64,000 bases of DNA from JACZYA01 sp965247455 (GCA_965247455.1 CBDFHE010000015.1:124001-188000), one strand, 5' to 3'; positions 19,192-29,071 are shown, counted from the stretch's first letter. Notes: generated from the letters alone by a model not told the origin. Program-made: numbers and translations.

Positions 19192-20556
19192 GTGACAAAA
19201 CTATTTGGTACCGACGGGATACGCGGGGTGGCGGGGGAGGCGCCGCTCGATGCGCGCACCATCTTTGCGGTGGGGCGCGCGGTGGGGGAGTTCCTGCGCG
19301 AGGCGGGCAACACAAGCGGCACGGTCTTGCTGGGCGAGGACACACGCGAGTCGTCGCCGTGGGTGAGCGCGTATCTGGCGGGCGGGTTGCGCGCCGCCGG
19401 GGTGGAGTACGTTTCCGCCGGGGTACTGCCTACGCCGGGCGTGGCGCAACTGGTGCGGCGCGACCAGTTCGCCGCCGGGCTGATGGTGAGCGCCTCGCAC
19501 AATCCCTACCGCGACAACGGCATCAAGCTGATCGGCGCCAACGGGATGAAGCTGCCGGACGAAACCGAAGCGCACATTGAGGAACGCATCCACGCGCTGC
19601 TTGTCCCGCCAACGGCGGGGCTGGGGTCAAACCTCGTGCCGCAGGAGCAGAAGCCGCCGGTGGAACCGGGCTTAGCGGAAGAATACATTGAATTGCTGCG
19701 GGGGGCAGTGGCAGGGCTGGACCTGAGCGGGCTGCGGCTGGTGGTGGACTGCGCCAACGGGGCGGCGTCGCAGGTGGCGCCGGAGTTGCTCCGGCGGTTG
19801 GGCGCGCAGGTGACGCCCATCCATGCGGCGCCGGATGGAAAGAACATCAACTTGGATTGTGGAGCGCTGCATCCGGAAGCGCTGGCAGCCCAGGTGAAGG
19901 AAATTGGCGCGGACGCGGGCGTGGCGTTCGACGGCGATGCCGACCGGGCTATGCTGGTGAGTGGCAGCGGTCGCGTCGTGGACGGCGACGGGGTGCTGTT
20001 GGCGGCGGCGCGTTGGATGAAGGAAAAAGGCACGCTCAAGGGCGGCGCCGTAATCGGAACGGTGATGGCCAACCTGGGTTTGGAAGTCGCCCTGCGAGAG
20101 GCGGGGTTGGCGCTGGTGCGGACGGCGGTGGGCGACCGCTACGTGTTGGAGGAGATGCTGCGGCGCGGCGCCAACCTGGGCGGGGAGCAGAGCGGCCACA
20201 TCATTTTTCTGGACGATTCCCCGGCGGGTGACGGGTTGCTGACGGCGTTGAAGATGCTGCGCATCGTGCGCGAGCGCGGGGCGAGCTTGGACGAGTTGAC
20301 CGCCGACCTAAAAGTGTTTCCGCAGGTGCTGAAGAACGTGCGGGTGCGGGAGAAGGTTCCGCTGGAGCAACTGCCGGCGGTGCAGCAGGCTATTCAAGAA
20401 GCGGAGGCGGCGCTGAGGGAGCGCGGGCGGGTGGTGGTGCGCTACTCGGGCACGGAGCCGCTGCTGCGGGTGATGGTGGAAGCGGAGGAGCAGAGCGACG
20501 TGAACCGCTGGACGGCGCACATCACCGGCGCAGTTGAAAAAACGTTAGTGGGTTGA
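19192..20556 (+). CDS. glmM: Phosphoglucosamine mutase
   Basis: GlmM converts glucosamine-6-phosphate to glucosamine-1-phosphate for peptidoglycan and lipopolysaccharide. The 454-residue protein shows LFGTDGIRG at the N-terminus, the phosphoserine loop SASHNPYRDNGIK near residue 100, the metal site DGDADR, the sugar loop GGEQSGH and the phosphate loop RYSGTEPLLR. The start is a GTG with GGGAGAGG about 12 nt upstream. It is the third gene of the c-di-AMP cluster. Confidence 0.96.
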   Translation: MTKLFGTDGIRGVAGEAPLDARTIFAVGRAVGEFLREAGNTSGTVLLGEDTRESSPWVSAYLAGGLRAAGVEYVSAGVLPTPGVAQLVRRDQFAAGLMVSASHNPYRDNGIKLIGANGMKLPDETEAHIEERIHALLVPPTAGLGSNLVPQEQKPPVEPGLAEEYIELLRGAVAGLDLSGLRLVVDCANGAASQVAPELLRRLGAQVTPIHAAPDGKNINLDCGALHPEALAAQVKEIGADAGVAFDGDADRAMLVSGSGRVVDGDGVLLAAARWMKEKGTLKGGAVIGTVMANLGLEVALREAGLALVRTAVGDRYVLEEMLRRGANLGGEQSGHIIFLDDSPAGDGLLTALKMLRIVRERGASLDELTADLKVFPQVLKNVRVREKVPLEQLPAVQQAIQEAEAALRERGRVVVRYSGTEPLLRVMVEAEEQSDVNRWTAHITGAVEKTLVG

Positions 20557-20877
20557 AAAAGAACACGCCCACCCGCAGCCATGGCAGCTACCCACCCAAA
20601 GAAACAAGGCAGACCGGGGATGTCGCCCCTACCCTTCGACAAGCTCAGGGTGCTTCGCAAAGGGGCGACCCGCCGAAGGACAGCAGCGGGTGCCCGGTAC
20701 GAAGATAGACTCCGCGCCTTTTCCAAACTGTTTTTGTTGGAAGCGTGGCCCCGCCCGCGGCCAGGGCCGCTACCCACCCCACAAAGGAAGAGGAATACGT
20801 CGGCACGACTAAAGTCGTGCCCTGACACAGAAACCGGGTGCCCCTCAACAGCGCTCCTCGCTGAGAGGCGCGGGGTG
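20557..20877. repeat. Intergenic repeat patchwork after glmM
   Basis: No gene is seen in these 321 bases. They contain fragments of the dispersed intergenic families: a CCCTTCGACAAGCTCAGGG-type palindrome near 20633, a GGGTGC…GC patch near 20688, and the palindrome GGCACGACT/AGTCGTGCC near 20803-20822 also found at 7637. Confidence 0.6.
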
Positions 20878-21651
20878 TTAGAAGCTTTTGTCGCCGCCGA
20901 GGAGGCCGCCCAGGAGGTCGCCGCCAATGCCAGCGACGCCGCCCCGCTCACCCACCTGCTTGAAGCGCGCGGCGGCGAAGATGCGGTCGGCCAGGCGCGA
21001 GAAGGGTAGGCTCTGGAGATAGACCGGGCCGGGGCCGGTCAACTGGGCCAGGAAGATTCCTTCGCCGCCGAAGAGCGCGTTCTTGAAGCCGCCGATGAAC
21101 TGAATGTCGTAGCTGACCGAGGGCGCGAAGGCCACCAGGCAGCCGGTATCGACGCGCAGGGTTTGGCCCACGCCCAGCGGCTTGCGGATGATGGTGCCGC
21201 CGGCGTGGATGAAGGCCAGGCCGTCGCCTTCCAGGCGTTGGAGGATGAACCCTTCGCCGCCGAACAGGCCCGCGCCCAGCTTGCGCGTGAAGGCGACTTC
21301 GATTTCGATGCCCTGAGCGGCGCAGAGGAAGGCGTCCTTCTGGCAGAGGAACTTGCCGCCGAGTTTGGTGAGGTCGAGCGGGATGATCTTGCCGGGGTAG
21401 GGCGCGCCGAAGGCGACGTGCTTCTTGCCGCGGCCGTTGTTGAGAAAGGTGGTGATGAAGAAGCTCTCGCCTGTCACCATGCGCTTGAAGCCTTTCCACA
21501 TGCCGCCGCCGGTGGTGGTCTGCATCTCGATTTCCTGGTCCATGAACATCATGGCGCCGGCCTCGGCGCGCACGGCTTCGCCGGGGTCGAGCTCGATTTC
21601 CACCAGTTGCATGTCGTCGCCGTGAATCTTGTAGTCAATTACGTCTGCCAT
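20878..21651 (-). CDS. AIM24 / TIGR00266 family protein
   Basis: The 257-residue protein has the family pattern: YKIHGDDMQLVEIELDPGE, AGAMMFMDQEIEM, GGEGFILQRLEGDGLAF and a glycine-rich C-terminus (GIGGDLLGGLLGG). The family adopts a beta-helical trimer and has no assigned enzymatic role; it is related to mitochondrial AIM24. ATG 21651 follows GGAG. Its first codons overlap the 3' end of the upstream phosphoesterase fusion gene by 17 nt, so the two are probably cotranscribed. Confidence 0.9.
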   Translation of the reverse strand: MADVIDYKIHGDDMQLVEIELDPGEAVRAEAGAMMFMDQEIEMQTTTGGGMWKGFKRMVTGESFFITTFLNNGRGKKHVAFGAPYPGKIIPLDLTKLGGKFLCQKDAFLCAAQGIEIEVAFTRKLGAGLFGGEGFILQRLEGDGLAFIHAGGTIIRKPLGVGQTLRVDTGCLVAFAPSVSYDIQFIGGFKNALFGGEGIFLAQLTGPGPVYLQSLPFSRLADRIFAAARFKQVGERGGVAGIGGDLLGGLLGGDKSF

Positions 21652-23224
21652 GTTTCTGTCTCCTATTGTTGCGCCTCTCCCTCGCTTGAAGCCTTTCAAT
21701 GGCTTCGAGGATGAATGGAAGGCTACGAACGTCGTCCCGGTTGTACTCCCGAAATTTCCGTGCGAGCTTTCGCCGCTCAGTGGCTTTTTTTAAGCGAAGA
21801 TATTTGCTTTGATAGAGCGAGCCAACCTGAAAACCACTCAAGTCTGGATGCTTATAGCGGTACCCGAAAAAACCTGCAATCTCCTTAACTCGGCCTGATT
21901 GAATCGGCAACGCAACGCTCCGAGAAATGATGGGATGGAGATCCACAACACGGGTGCAAACTGATGTATCTAGGCCGTGATACGAAAGTCTGTTCCTAAT
22001 AACCCGCTCTTCAAACCGACTCCCTGAGCAACTGAGAAGATTAGGTGTTGGGTGACGGCCCATAAAATTCAAGAATTGAACGAGAATTGTTTTCTCATTC
22101 TTAGGTGTTTCCGCGAAGAAACCGATGTATCGGCCTTCTCTGCCTACGCAAAGGCCCACTAGCCATATGTACCTTTGATCAAGGTCTGTTTCGATATCGA
22201 GGAATACTTCAGGCCCAGTGGACAATGCTGGCAGATCAACTAAGATCGGCTTATTCTCAACCAAAGCCTGCGCTCTAGCGTGAAGGACCTCCGGCGAGCG
22301 GCCGGAGAAACGGAGCCTGTCATGCACGACTTGACGCGGGGCAACAGCAAGTTCTTCAATCGTTCGGATGCCCGCCCGGCGAAGGCGTTCCTCTGAACTA
22401 GATCCTATTCCCGAAATGAACGACGTTTCCCGTATCTCTCGCCATTCTAGCGTCAACCGACCGGAGGGTGTAACGTCTATGAGCGCAAAACGTCCGGCGG
22501 TCCCGTAATCATCGTGATTCGAAACATTTGCAATCAGGGTGCGGCCAAGTCGTTTGTGCATCCCTCCACACCGGTGCACATGCCCACACAACACAAGCGC
22601 CACGTTCTTGTTGGCCTGCACAAACTTCTTGAGTGCTCGAGAACCGATCGAGCGTGGTTTTGCGTCCGGTGAGAATCTTTGCGCTTGGTCCAAAACGCCT
22701 TCTGGAGGGGCATGGCTCAGGATTATGAATTTCTTGGACGCTGTTGCACGCTTTTGGAGGGCTAAATGCCGTGCGATCTCCTTTTCGGAGTATAGGAGGT
22801 ATCCGATCTCTAGTAGGTCTGAGTTCTCTGGTAGGTCTGAGCGGTAGGGCGCACCCTCCACACCAAGGAACGCATAGCTACCAAGTATGACAGGCGATGT
22901 GTGAACATTAAAAACTGACTTGCCGGAAATAAGTTTCCTAACAGCAGGCCGCTCGTCATTACCGGCAACAACACAAAGTCCGTAACGAGCTCGGCTGGCA
23001 AGCATTTCAAATAGATTTTTCCGAGAGGATGGGCGAAATCTTTCGATATCATCGCCGGCATACAAAATTACATCAGGAGGCGGCGCAAGTTTCGAGAGTT
23101 CATCTATGAATAGCTCGATATCTTGAACACGGTAATCGGAAAATGCGACTAACCGGAGGCAACCTGAGTGCGGACCTAGGTTGATGGGTTCAGCCGAATC
23201 CAGAGATTTGCGCTGGATTTTCAT
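21635..23224 (-). CDS. Metallophosphoesterase–HhH–RNase H-like exonuclease fusion
   Basis: Seen: residues about 22-255 are a calcineurin-like phosphoesterase (AGDD 56-59, GNDE 88-91, SHAPP 170-174, GHVH 214-217); its first motif is SDYR rather than DxH, so one usual metal ligand is absent. Residues 271-292 are a helix-hairpin-helix (ISGIGSSSEERLRRAGIRTI). Residues about 340-515 resemble the YprB/RNase_H_2 3'-5' exonuclease fold (FLDIETD 341-347, EYNRDDVR 493-500). Each domain type acts on nucleic acid or nucleotides in known proteins. Inferred: a multidomain nuclease for DNA repair or defence. I do not recognise this exact combination. Codon use looks less GC-rich than neighbours, suggesting transfer. 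Length 529 residues. Confidence 0.85.
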   Translation of the reverse strand: MKIQRKSLDSAEPINLGPHSGCLRLVAFSDYRVQDIELFIDELSKLAPPPDVILYAGDDIERFRPSSRKNLFEMLASRARYGLCVVAGNDERPAVRKLISGKSVFNVHTSPVILGSYAFLGVEGAPYRSDLPENSDLLEIGYLLYSEKEIARHLALQKRATASKKFIILSHAPPEGVLDQAQRFSPDAKPRSIGSRALKKFVQANKNVALVLCGHVHRCGGMHKRLGRTLIANVSNHDDYGTAGRFALIDVTPSGRLTLEWREIRETSFISGIGSSSEERLRRAGIRTIEELAVAPRQVVHDRLRFSGRSPEVLHARAQALVENKPILVDLPALSTGPEVFLDIETDLDQRYIWLVGLCVGREGRYIGFFAETPKNEKTILVQFLNFMGRHPTPNLLSCSGSRFEERVIRNRLSYHGLDTSVCTRVVDLHPIISRSVALPIQSGRVKEIAGFFGYRYKHPDLSGFQVGSLYQSKYLRLKKATERRKLARKFREYNRDDVRSLPFILEAIERLQARERRNNRRQKHGRRN

Positions 23225-23305
23225 TGCAGTACGGAATATCTCAAAAGAAAGTAGGTTAGCATAACCCGTTGTTGAAATCGCTCATGTGGGGCGGAGTATT
23301 TTCTT

Positions 23306-23710
23306 TTAGTTTTCCCCTAGCTTCTGGTGAATCCAGGCGGAGAGGTTGGCTTCGAGGAGGTCGAGAGGGAGGGCGCCGGAGCCGAGGACGAGGTTGTGGA
23401 AGGCGCGGATGTCGAAGCGGTCGGCGGGGGAGAGGGCGGCGGGGTCGATGGCGTCGAGCTTGCGAAGAACCTCTTGGTCGTGTTGATGCCGGCGCTCGAT
23501 GGCGGCCAGGCTGCGGTCGGGCCAGCGGTGGTTGTAGCGGCGGTCGCCGAGCCGGGAGGCGAAGGTGGGGTTCTGGCGCAGGGTGTATTCCCACTCTTGG
23601 TCGAAGAGCGCGTGCAGTTGCGTGGCGGCGGAGTCAGCGGACTCGGCCGGCGCGGCTGGGACAAGCGTGCCGACCGCCAGCACGACCACAACGAGGGAAA
23701 GGGGCTTCAT
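23306..23710 (-). pseudogene. DUF885 family protein, N-terminal remnant
   Basis: The product starts with a signal peptide (MKPLSLVVVVLAVGTLVPAAPA) and continues like the N-terminus of DUF885 proteins: LHALFDQEWEYTLRQNPTFA, SRLGDRRYNHRWPDRSLAAI, LDAIDPAALSPADRFDIRAF. Family members are about 600 residues; this frame stops at 134. Inferred: a truncated secreted protein gene. The next remnant at 24070 begins with the same ESADSAAxQLHALFD segment, so the two derive from one family. Confidence 0.7.
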
Positions 23711-23875
23711 GCTTCCTCCTCTTCGGTGTTCAGAATTAATGAAAGAAGCCCATAAGTCTATCACTGCGCCGGGCGGATTCACTGCCTGCCTTTCATCGGA
23801 GATGTTTTCAACCGCTTAGGCAGTTCGGGCAAACAGCGATATCATCTACCAGCCTGGGTCAAAGGAGGTGCAGCC

Positions 23876-24031
23876 ATGTACGCGAAAACAGAAGTAACCA
23901 GAGCAGGTATCGGCTTCGGGACCGCACTTGCCATCGCCATCTCCTGGAGCATAAATAAATCGATTCTGTGGGCCATGGTGCACGGGCTGCTTTCCTGGCT
24001 CTATGTGGTTTACTACGCGATCGTCCGCTGA
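23876..24031 (+). CDS. Conserved small membrane protein
   Basis: A 51-residue frame starts at ATG 23876 directly after a perfect AAAGGAGGTG ribosome site. It has two hydrophobic stretches: GIGFGTALAIAISWSINKSI and LLSWLYVVYYAIV. The sequence SINKSILWAMVHGLLSWLYV resembles a widespread family of very small membrane proteins of unknown role. It is divergent from the DUF885 remnants on either side. Confidence 0.75.
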   Translation: MYAKTEVTRAGIGFGTALAIAISWSINKSILWAMVHGLLSWLYVVYYAIVR

Positions 24032-24069
24032 GAAGACTCTTCGAATTGAGCCAGAGGCGGAATGGCAGG

Positions 24070-24345
24070 CTAGTGACAGCTTGCCGGTGGTAGAACAGCG
24101 GATATCGCCGAGATACCCTTGAGAGCCAGATGAGGTGGAAGATGAAAGTAAAGCGGGTCAGAAAGTTGATCCCCGTGCTGGGGCTTCTGCTTGGGAGAGC
24201 TTCTTCCGCGCCAACGGTCGAAGAGCGCGTGCAGTTGCGCGGCGGCGGAGTCAGCGGATTCGGGCGGCGCGGCGCGGAGGGGCGCGAGGGTTGGTAGCGC
24301 AATCACAAGAAGCGTCAAGAGCAGGCCGATGGGCAGCGATCTCAT
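24070..24345 (-). pseudogene. Second DUF885 N-terminal remnant
   Basis: Signal peptide MRSLPIGLLLTLLVIALPTL is followed by PPESADSAAAQLHALFDR, matching the remnant at 23306 (AESADSAATQLHALFDQE), and then similarity ends abruptly near residue 44. Only the secretion signal and the first helix of the family survive. It is probably the product of a tandem duplication followed by deletion. Confidence 0.65.
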
Positions 24346-24474
24346 TCTTTCTTCCTCCCGAGATCAAGCGTGGAGACGAGCCTGCCAGTCTATCACCGAG
24401 CTGGCTGGATTCCTTGCGGTGGAATTCAGTGTTCAGAGCAGGGGGAGGCGGGCGAAAGCGGCTGGGGGAGGGCT

Positions 24475-25177
24475 TTACTCGCAGCGCAGGGCGGTCTGTT
24501 CCTGTTCGACGAAGTTCTTCAGCCGCTGCCACTCCTCGTAGCCGCCTTCGATGAACTGGAAGCCGGTCTGGCGACCGTCGGTGCTGATGCGCGTCACCTC
24601 GGCAGTCACCGCCAGTGGTTGGCTTTCGCCCGGCAGGCCGAGCTCCAGGTGCACCCGGGCGCCCGGGGGTGGCGCTTCTTCCATTGCCACCAGCAAGCCG
24701 GTGGGACTCAGGTTTGATGCTCTGGCCTTGCGCTTGCCGGTGCTCCCACTTGCAAACCACCGGCACTGCCAGCGGCACACGGCTATGGTGGCGCTGCTTC
24801 TCCAGGGCTGTGTCCCGACGGATGTTGAGCAGCCGGCGGATGTGCTCCAGGCTGATCGGCTTCTGCAGGAAGAGGTTGATCCCCACGTCGAAACTTTCTC
24901 TCAGCGCCAGCCGCTTGTTGTTGCCAGTCAGCATGAAGATCGGGCAGCGAGCGTTCGGTTCCGAGGCGCGAATCCGCTTGGCCAGCTCCAATCCGTTCAG
25001 CTCCGGCATCAGCCAATCCAGGAAAACGCCGTCGAACTTTTCTTTCTGGATCAACTCAGCCGCCTCCCGGCTGGAGGCTAGACAATGCGGCTGCACGCCC
25101 ATCAGGTCCAGGGCCTCGCCCAGCATGGCCAGCACTTGCGGGTCGTCTTCCACCACCAGGATCTTCCGTTTTTGCAT
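24475..25177 (-). pseudogene. Response regulator with receiver and PilZ domains, frameshifted
   Basis: From ATG 25177 the first 125 codons form a receiver: ILVVEDDPQ, phospho-Asp in FDGVFLDWLMPELNG, Lys in LFLQKPIS. Next comes a PilZ start (HSRVPLAVPVVCKW), after which the frame changes. The rest of the PilZ domain continues in another frame to 24475 (ASNLSPTGLLVAMEEAPPPG and FQFIEGGYEEWQRLKNFVEQ). The shift lies near 24735-24750. PilZ domains bind cyclic di-GMP through RxxxR and (D/N)xSxxG, both present but in different frames. Inferred: formerly a c-di-GMP-responsive regulator of about 233 residues; a sequencing error is the alternative. Confidence 0.8.
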
Positions 25178-25384
25178 GACTCGTCAGTCCCCTGTTTAAC
25201 TCGGTCCTGATTCGTCGTCCTATCGCGTCATTTCTTCAGAATCGGCCAGCGGGCGAAGAACTTTATCGGGGAAACTACGGAGGAAACCAGCCGTTCGAGT
25301 AAAGACGCTATCAGCCTGCTGTTAGAGGGAGATACGGCTGCGGGTTTCTTCGCTGATCTCAGTGGGGGGTGGAGCGGGCCGGGC

Positions 25385-25708
25385 TTAGAAGGGGAGGTAG
25401 AGGCCCCAGAAGTTTTCGCTGGGGGTGTCGAGCTCGACACCGGCGTGGGCCTTGTTTTTCTTTTGGTCGCGGGTGGAGGAGACCACGCGGGCGGTTTTGG
25501 ATTGGTGGCTGCGGGGATCGAAGAGGTCCACCTGCTTGCCGGAGCGGAGGGTGGCGTCGAGGCTGAGCAGGGCGCCGTGGGCGTTGACGACTTCGGTTTC
25601 CGCCTGCTCCCTGACCCGCACGCCTCCGCTGGCCTGCCAGGTGACAACGACGGGCGCGCGCCAAGCGTGGCGCCTGCTGCGACGCCGGCGGGAAGGTGCG
25701 TTCGGCAT
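25385..25708 (-). CDS. PilZ-like domain protein
   Basis: The 107-residue product has an arginine-rich start (RRRRSRRHAWRAPVVVTWQA), then TEVVNAHGALLSLDATLRSG, ARVVSSTRD and GVELDTPSENFWGLYLPF. This matches the single-domain PilZ-type proteins common in Acidobacteriota. The RxxxR element is present; the second motif reads NAHG rather than NxSxxG, so c-di-GMP binding is uncertain. It lies downstream, same strand, of the TPR gene's divergent region and about 200 bp from the receiver–PilZ gene. Confidence 0.75.
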   Translation of the reverse strand: MPNAPSRRRRSRRHAWRAPVVVTWQASGGVRVREQAETEVVNAHGALLSLDATLRSGKQVDLFDPRSHQSKTARVVSSTRDQKKNKAHAGVELDTPSENFWGLYLPF

Positions 25709-26055
25709 GACTTACCCCCTGCTCTTACTATCGGAGCGCCGGGGAGGTTAGGCAATAGGCCGGAAGTCACATTCCAGCGGGAGAAAAGTCCTGGTCGCGC
25801 GGCAGCTAGAGCGCGCGGCAACAGCCACTCGCGGGAAGCGGGCGCAGGCGGCCGCACTCTACCAACCCAAACCCTCGCCGCCTGCCTGCCTGGAAGGTCA
25901 GGGGAAAGAACTGGCCCTGGGGACAGTTGTGGCGCGGTCAGGCTTGCGCGCATACTTAAGAGGAGAAGGGGGTAAGAACCCTGGCAGTCCACCGGGAGTC
26001 CTGGTGGGCGGGCACGGCGAGGGGTGAAAGCCGGGCCGCGGGGTTCGTTGCGGGG
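25709..26055. other. Intergenic stretch, no gene seen
   Basis: The 347 bases between divergent PilZ-like and TPR genes contain no convincing coding frame, RNA or repeat. They should hold both promoters; I cannot assign them. Confidence 0.5.
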
Positions 26056-26517
26056 ATGGCTGAAACAAAGGCGTTGCAGGAGTTCCGTCGGGGGTTGGCG
26101 CTGCTGCGGAGCGATTATCCCGGCAAGGCATTGGGGCACCTGCGCCGGGCAGCGGAGCTGGAGCAGAACAACCCGGTGTACTTGTCCTACCTGGGGCTGA
26201 TGATCGGGCGGTCGGAAAAGAGGTGGCGGGCGGCTGAACGGCTCTGCCGGCAAGCGCTGCGGCTGAAGCACAACCAAGCGCAATTTTACCTGAACCTGGC
26301 CGAGGTGTACCGAAGTGAGGGGAGGAAGGAAGACGCGGTCGAGGTTCTTACCAGCGGGTTGCAGTACACCAAGCGGGACGTCCGGCTGACGCGAGCACTG
26401 GGCAAGCTGGGGCTGCGGCGGGCGCCGGTGCTAACTTTCCTGGGGCGGAAGAGCGCGGTGAACCGGCGGTTGGGGAAACTGCGCCACCGGGCGTTGAAGC
26501 TGCTGGCGGTTGAGTAA
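26056..26517 (+). CDS. TPR-repeat protein
   Basis: The 153-residue product contains about three tetratricopeptide units (ALGHLRRAAELEQNNPVYLS, AERLCRQALRLKHNQAQFYL, YRSEGRKEDAVEVLTSGLQY). The C-terminus is basic. TPR units form protein-binding superhelices; no partner is evident. No signal peptide is present. It converges with the LuxR-type gene, 17 nt apart. Confidence 0.8.
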   Translation: MAETKALQEFRRGLALLRSDYPGKALGHLRRAAELEQNNPVYLSYLGLMIGRSEKRWRAAERLCRQALRLKHNQAQFYLNLAEVYRSEGRKEDAVEVLTSGLQYTKRDVRLTRALGKLGLRRAPVLTFLGRKSAVNRRLGKLRHRALKLLAVE

Positions 26518-26534
26518 GGGGCGAGGGCGCGCGC

Positions 26535-27218
26535 TTATTTCGATTTCTGGAGCAGGGCTTCTCCCACCGTGTCAGCGGCGATCAGTTCGACGGCGGACTG
26601 GCGGTCGTGCACTCCCAGTTTGATAAACAGGTTGGAGAGGTGAAACTTGACCATGCCTTCGCTGATCTTCAGGATGGAAGCGATTTTTTTGTTGGACATC
26701 CGGCGGCAGACCATCTCGATGACGCGGCGCTCGCGCGGGGTGATGAGGGGGGCGAGATGACCTCGGAAGCGGGAGAAGCTGGCGGTATAGCGGACATACT
26801 GCTTCAGGACTTTGGGGGCGATCCAGAGATCGCCGTCGGCGACTGCACGGATGGCTTCGAGGAGGAGATCTTCCACCTGGTCGTAGGGAAGGAACCCCTG
26901 GATGCCGAGGAAGAGGAGGCGGGAGAGTTCCTCGTTGGAGATGGGCGCGCCCAGCAGGAGGGTCTTGGCGTCGGGGAAGCGAACGTGCAGCACGCGGAGG
27001 AACTTGCTGAGCGAAGTGGGGAGGGTGCCCCGGTCAAGGACGAACACCGGCGCGAGGGTTTTGGAAACGCGCTTGGGCCTGGAGGCGTCGTCCTGGAAGG
27101 TGAGCCGGAGCCGGGGATCGGTTTCCAGCAGTTGGCGCAAACGGTGCGCCGCCAGAGGGTTGTACTCGACCAGGCAAACCGAGAGGTTCTTCTGGCCGTT
27201 GTGTGCTTGCGGCCCCAT
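26535..27218 (-). CDS. LuxR-type response regulator
   Basis: The 227-residue protein has an N-terminal receiver-like region (VCLVEYNPLAAHRLRQLL, phospho-Asp candidate in PVFVLDRG) and a C-terminal LuxR/NarL helix-turn-helix (ITPRERRVIEMVCRRMSNKK and KISEGMVKFHLSNLFIKLG). The first acidic pair of the receiver is replaced (VEYN), so phosphorylation may be lost or altered. It likely acts as a DNA-binding transcription regulator; target genes unknown. The adjacent IS copy 2 lies about 180 bp upstream of its start. Confidence 0.88.
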   Translation of the reverse strand: MGPQAHNGQKNLSVCLVEYNPLAAHRLRQLLETDPRLRLTFQDDASRPKRVSKTLAPVFVLDRGTLPTSLSKFLRVLHVRFPDAKTLLLGAPISNEELSRLLFLGIQGFLPYDQVEDLLLEAIRAVADGDLWIAPKVLKQYVRYTASFSRFRGHLAPLITPRERRVIEMVCRRMSNKKIASILKISEGMVKFHLSNLFIKLGVHDRQSAVELIAADTVGEALLQKSK

Positions 27219-27399
27219 GGGTTGTTTCCTCCACTCTACAGAGTAAGGTGAGTGGCTCAGTTGTAGCTCGCGGTTACCCCAAAAGACGCTTTACAAGAAT
27301 AACATAAAGCTACTCCTTTTTGGCGGCGAAAGTCAAGCTTCGTTTGAGAGCGCCTCCCTAGCCGAATTATTAGAGGCTAGCTGGCCGGCTAGGTTTTAG

Positions 27400-29071
27400 C
27401 CGGGATTTCCGTTTTGCCTGCCCCTGATGGCACGTTTATACACCCGATCGCCGCCGATCGCACAAAAACTTCGATCGTCGCACAATCGTTCAGCTTCAAA
27501 GGCCTTCATCTGAGCCCGCGCCGACGTGCGACCGACTGGAACCCCTGCTTTTCGGGCATTTCTCAGACACCGCTCCACACGTGTGCCCCGTGTCATCGCC
27601 GGGCGGGCTTCGTTGCACTTCAGGCCGCGCGTCAGCCTGCCGGCACGGGTAGCGCCCAGATCCTCCGCAGCATGTCGCCGAACAGCCGCCGCGTGAGATG
27701 CCCTTCCGCCAGCAGAAGCCAGTAGTACCGCGCATGCTTCACCAGCCGGCCCCCAGTTTTCACCAGTCGCTGCTGGAGACTCGTGAGCGACCAGCGCTTG
27801 ACCCGCAGCGGAAGGACCAGTCTGCGCCACAAGTTGCCCAGATTGTAGGCCAGGACGCTCAGTTGCAGGCGCACCTCGTTCGCCCGGAAACGATGGCACG
27901 ACAGCCGCGTCCAGTGGGTGGCCTGCTTGCCTTCCTTGATCCATTGCTCCGCCGTACCGCGCTTGTTGTAAAACCGCACGACCGAGCGGCTCGGGAGGGC
28001 CATGTTGGTCACGATGAAGCCGACGCGAGGGAACAGCTCACCTTGGTGGTGCTCTCCACCTTGGCGACGATCCGTCTGGGCGTGGTCCAGCTCTTGGCCT
28101 GATAGCGGAAACTCTGGTAGCGCACCAAGGGCTTGCAGCTCGGCCGTCCCGGCGGACGAAAGAGGATGTCTTCGATTTCCAGCTCCAAGCTCTTGTTCGC
28201 CGGCATGCGAATGGCATAGTCCACGTCGCGCTGCTCGAGCGCGTCGTAGATCTCGGGCTTCGCGAACGCGGCGTCTGCGCGGAACGCTACGCGCTTGCCC
28301 TCCACCTGCTGCCGGTCAATCTCCGGTACGAGCAGGTCGTCCCAGTCGTCGGCGCTATGCACGTTGCCTGGCCGCAGCGTGGCGGCGAGGCAGTCCCCAT
28401 GCTCGGTGAACAGAAACAGCGGGTGGTAGCAGACGGACTCGAAGTGCCCGTTATAGGCGCTCCCTTCCTGCGCCCCATGCACCGGGCTCTCGCTCGAATC
28501 CATGTCGAGCACGATCCGGTCGGCGCGCGTCGCCATCTCGGCCTGTGCAAGCACCTCCCGGTTCACGGCCCTCAACCCGACGAGATTCTCCTCGTGGGTC
28601 AGCAGCTCTGTCTCGAACCAATGCAGCGTCGATGTCAGCGCCGCACCCCGGTCCCAGCGCTTTGGCGACCCGATGAGACGAAATGTTGGGTCTGCCGACA
28701 CGCGCCCCGCGTCGTTGAGATCTTCGTAGCCCGCGAGGCGACTGTAGACCGACTGCCGCAGGAGATCCACCACGCTGAACTGGGTGTTCATCCCCTGTCG
28801 GGAATCGCTCAGGTGCTCGGCGATGAGTGTCTCCAGCCCCAGACGTTCATCCAACTCGCGCACCAGAATGAGGCCAGCGTCAGAAGTGACGCGCGATCCC
28901 TGGAACGCGACTTTCAAGAAGCCGTTGAACGCGAACTGGAATGGCTCGTGTTGTAATTCACCCACCGGGTGTCACCCTCCGTAGTGTGGTTCCTTACGTC
29001 GGAGCCCCAAAACTCAAGGCGCAGCGACTGGTCCTGGCGATACGGTACCACAGCCAAATCGGAAATCCGGG
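27400..29071 (-). mobile_element. IS1380-like element, copy 2
   Basis: The ends are the same as in the other copies and the flanks show an exact TTTAG duplication (27395-27399 and 29072-29076). Length is 1672 bp, two bases longer than the other full copies because of an extra TC near 28053. The insertion appears intergenic: no reading frame is restored by removing it. It carries the TT variant near 27488 shared with copies 3 and 5. Confidence 0.9.
27632..28965 (-). pseudogene. IS1380 family transposase (copy 2), frameshifted
   Basis: The same 443-residue transposase is encoded in two frames, 28965 to about 28053 and then to 27632. A 2-bp insertion near 28053 shifts the frame at about residue 304, before the catalytic glutamate region. 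This copy cannot make a full transposase but could be mobilised in trans, as both ends are intact. Confidence 0.88.
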
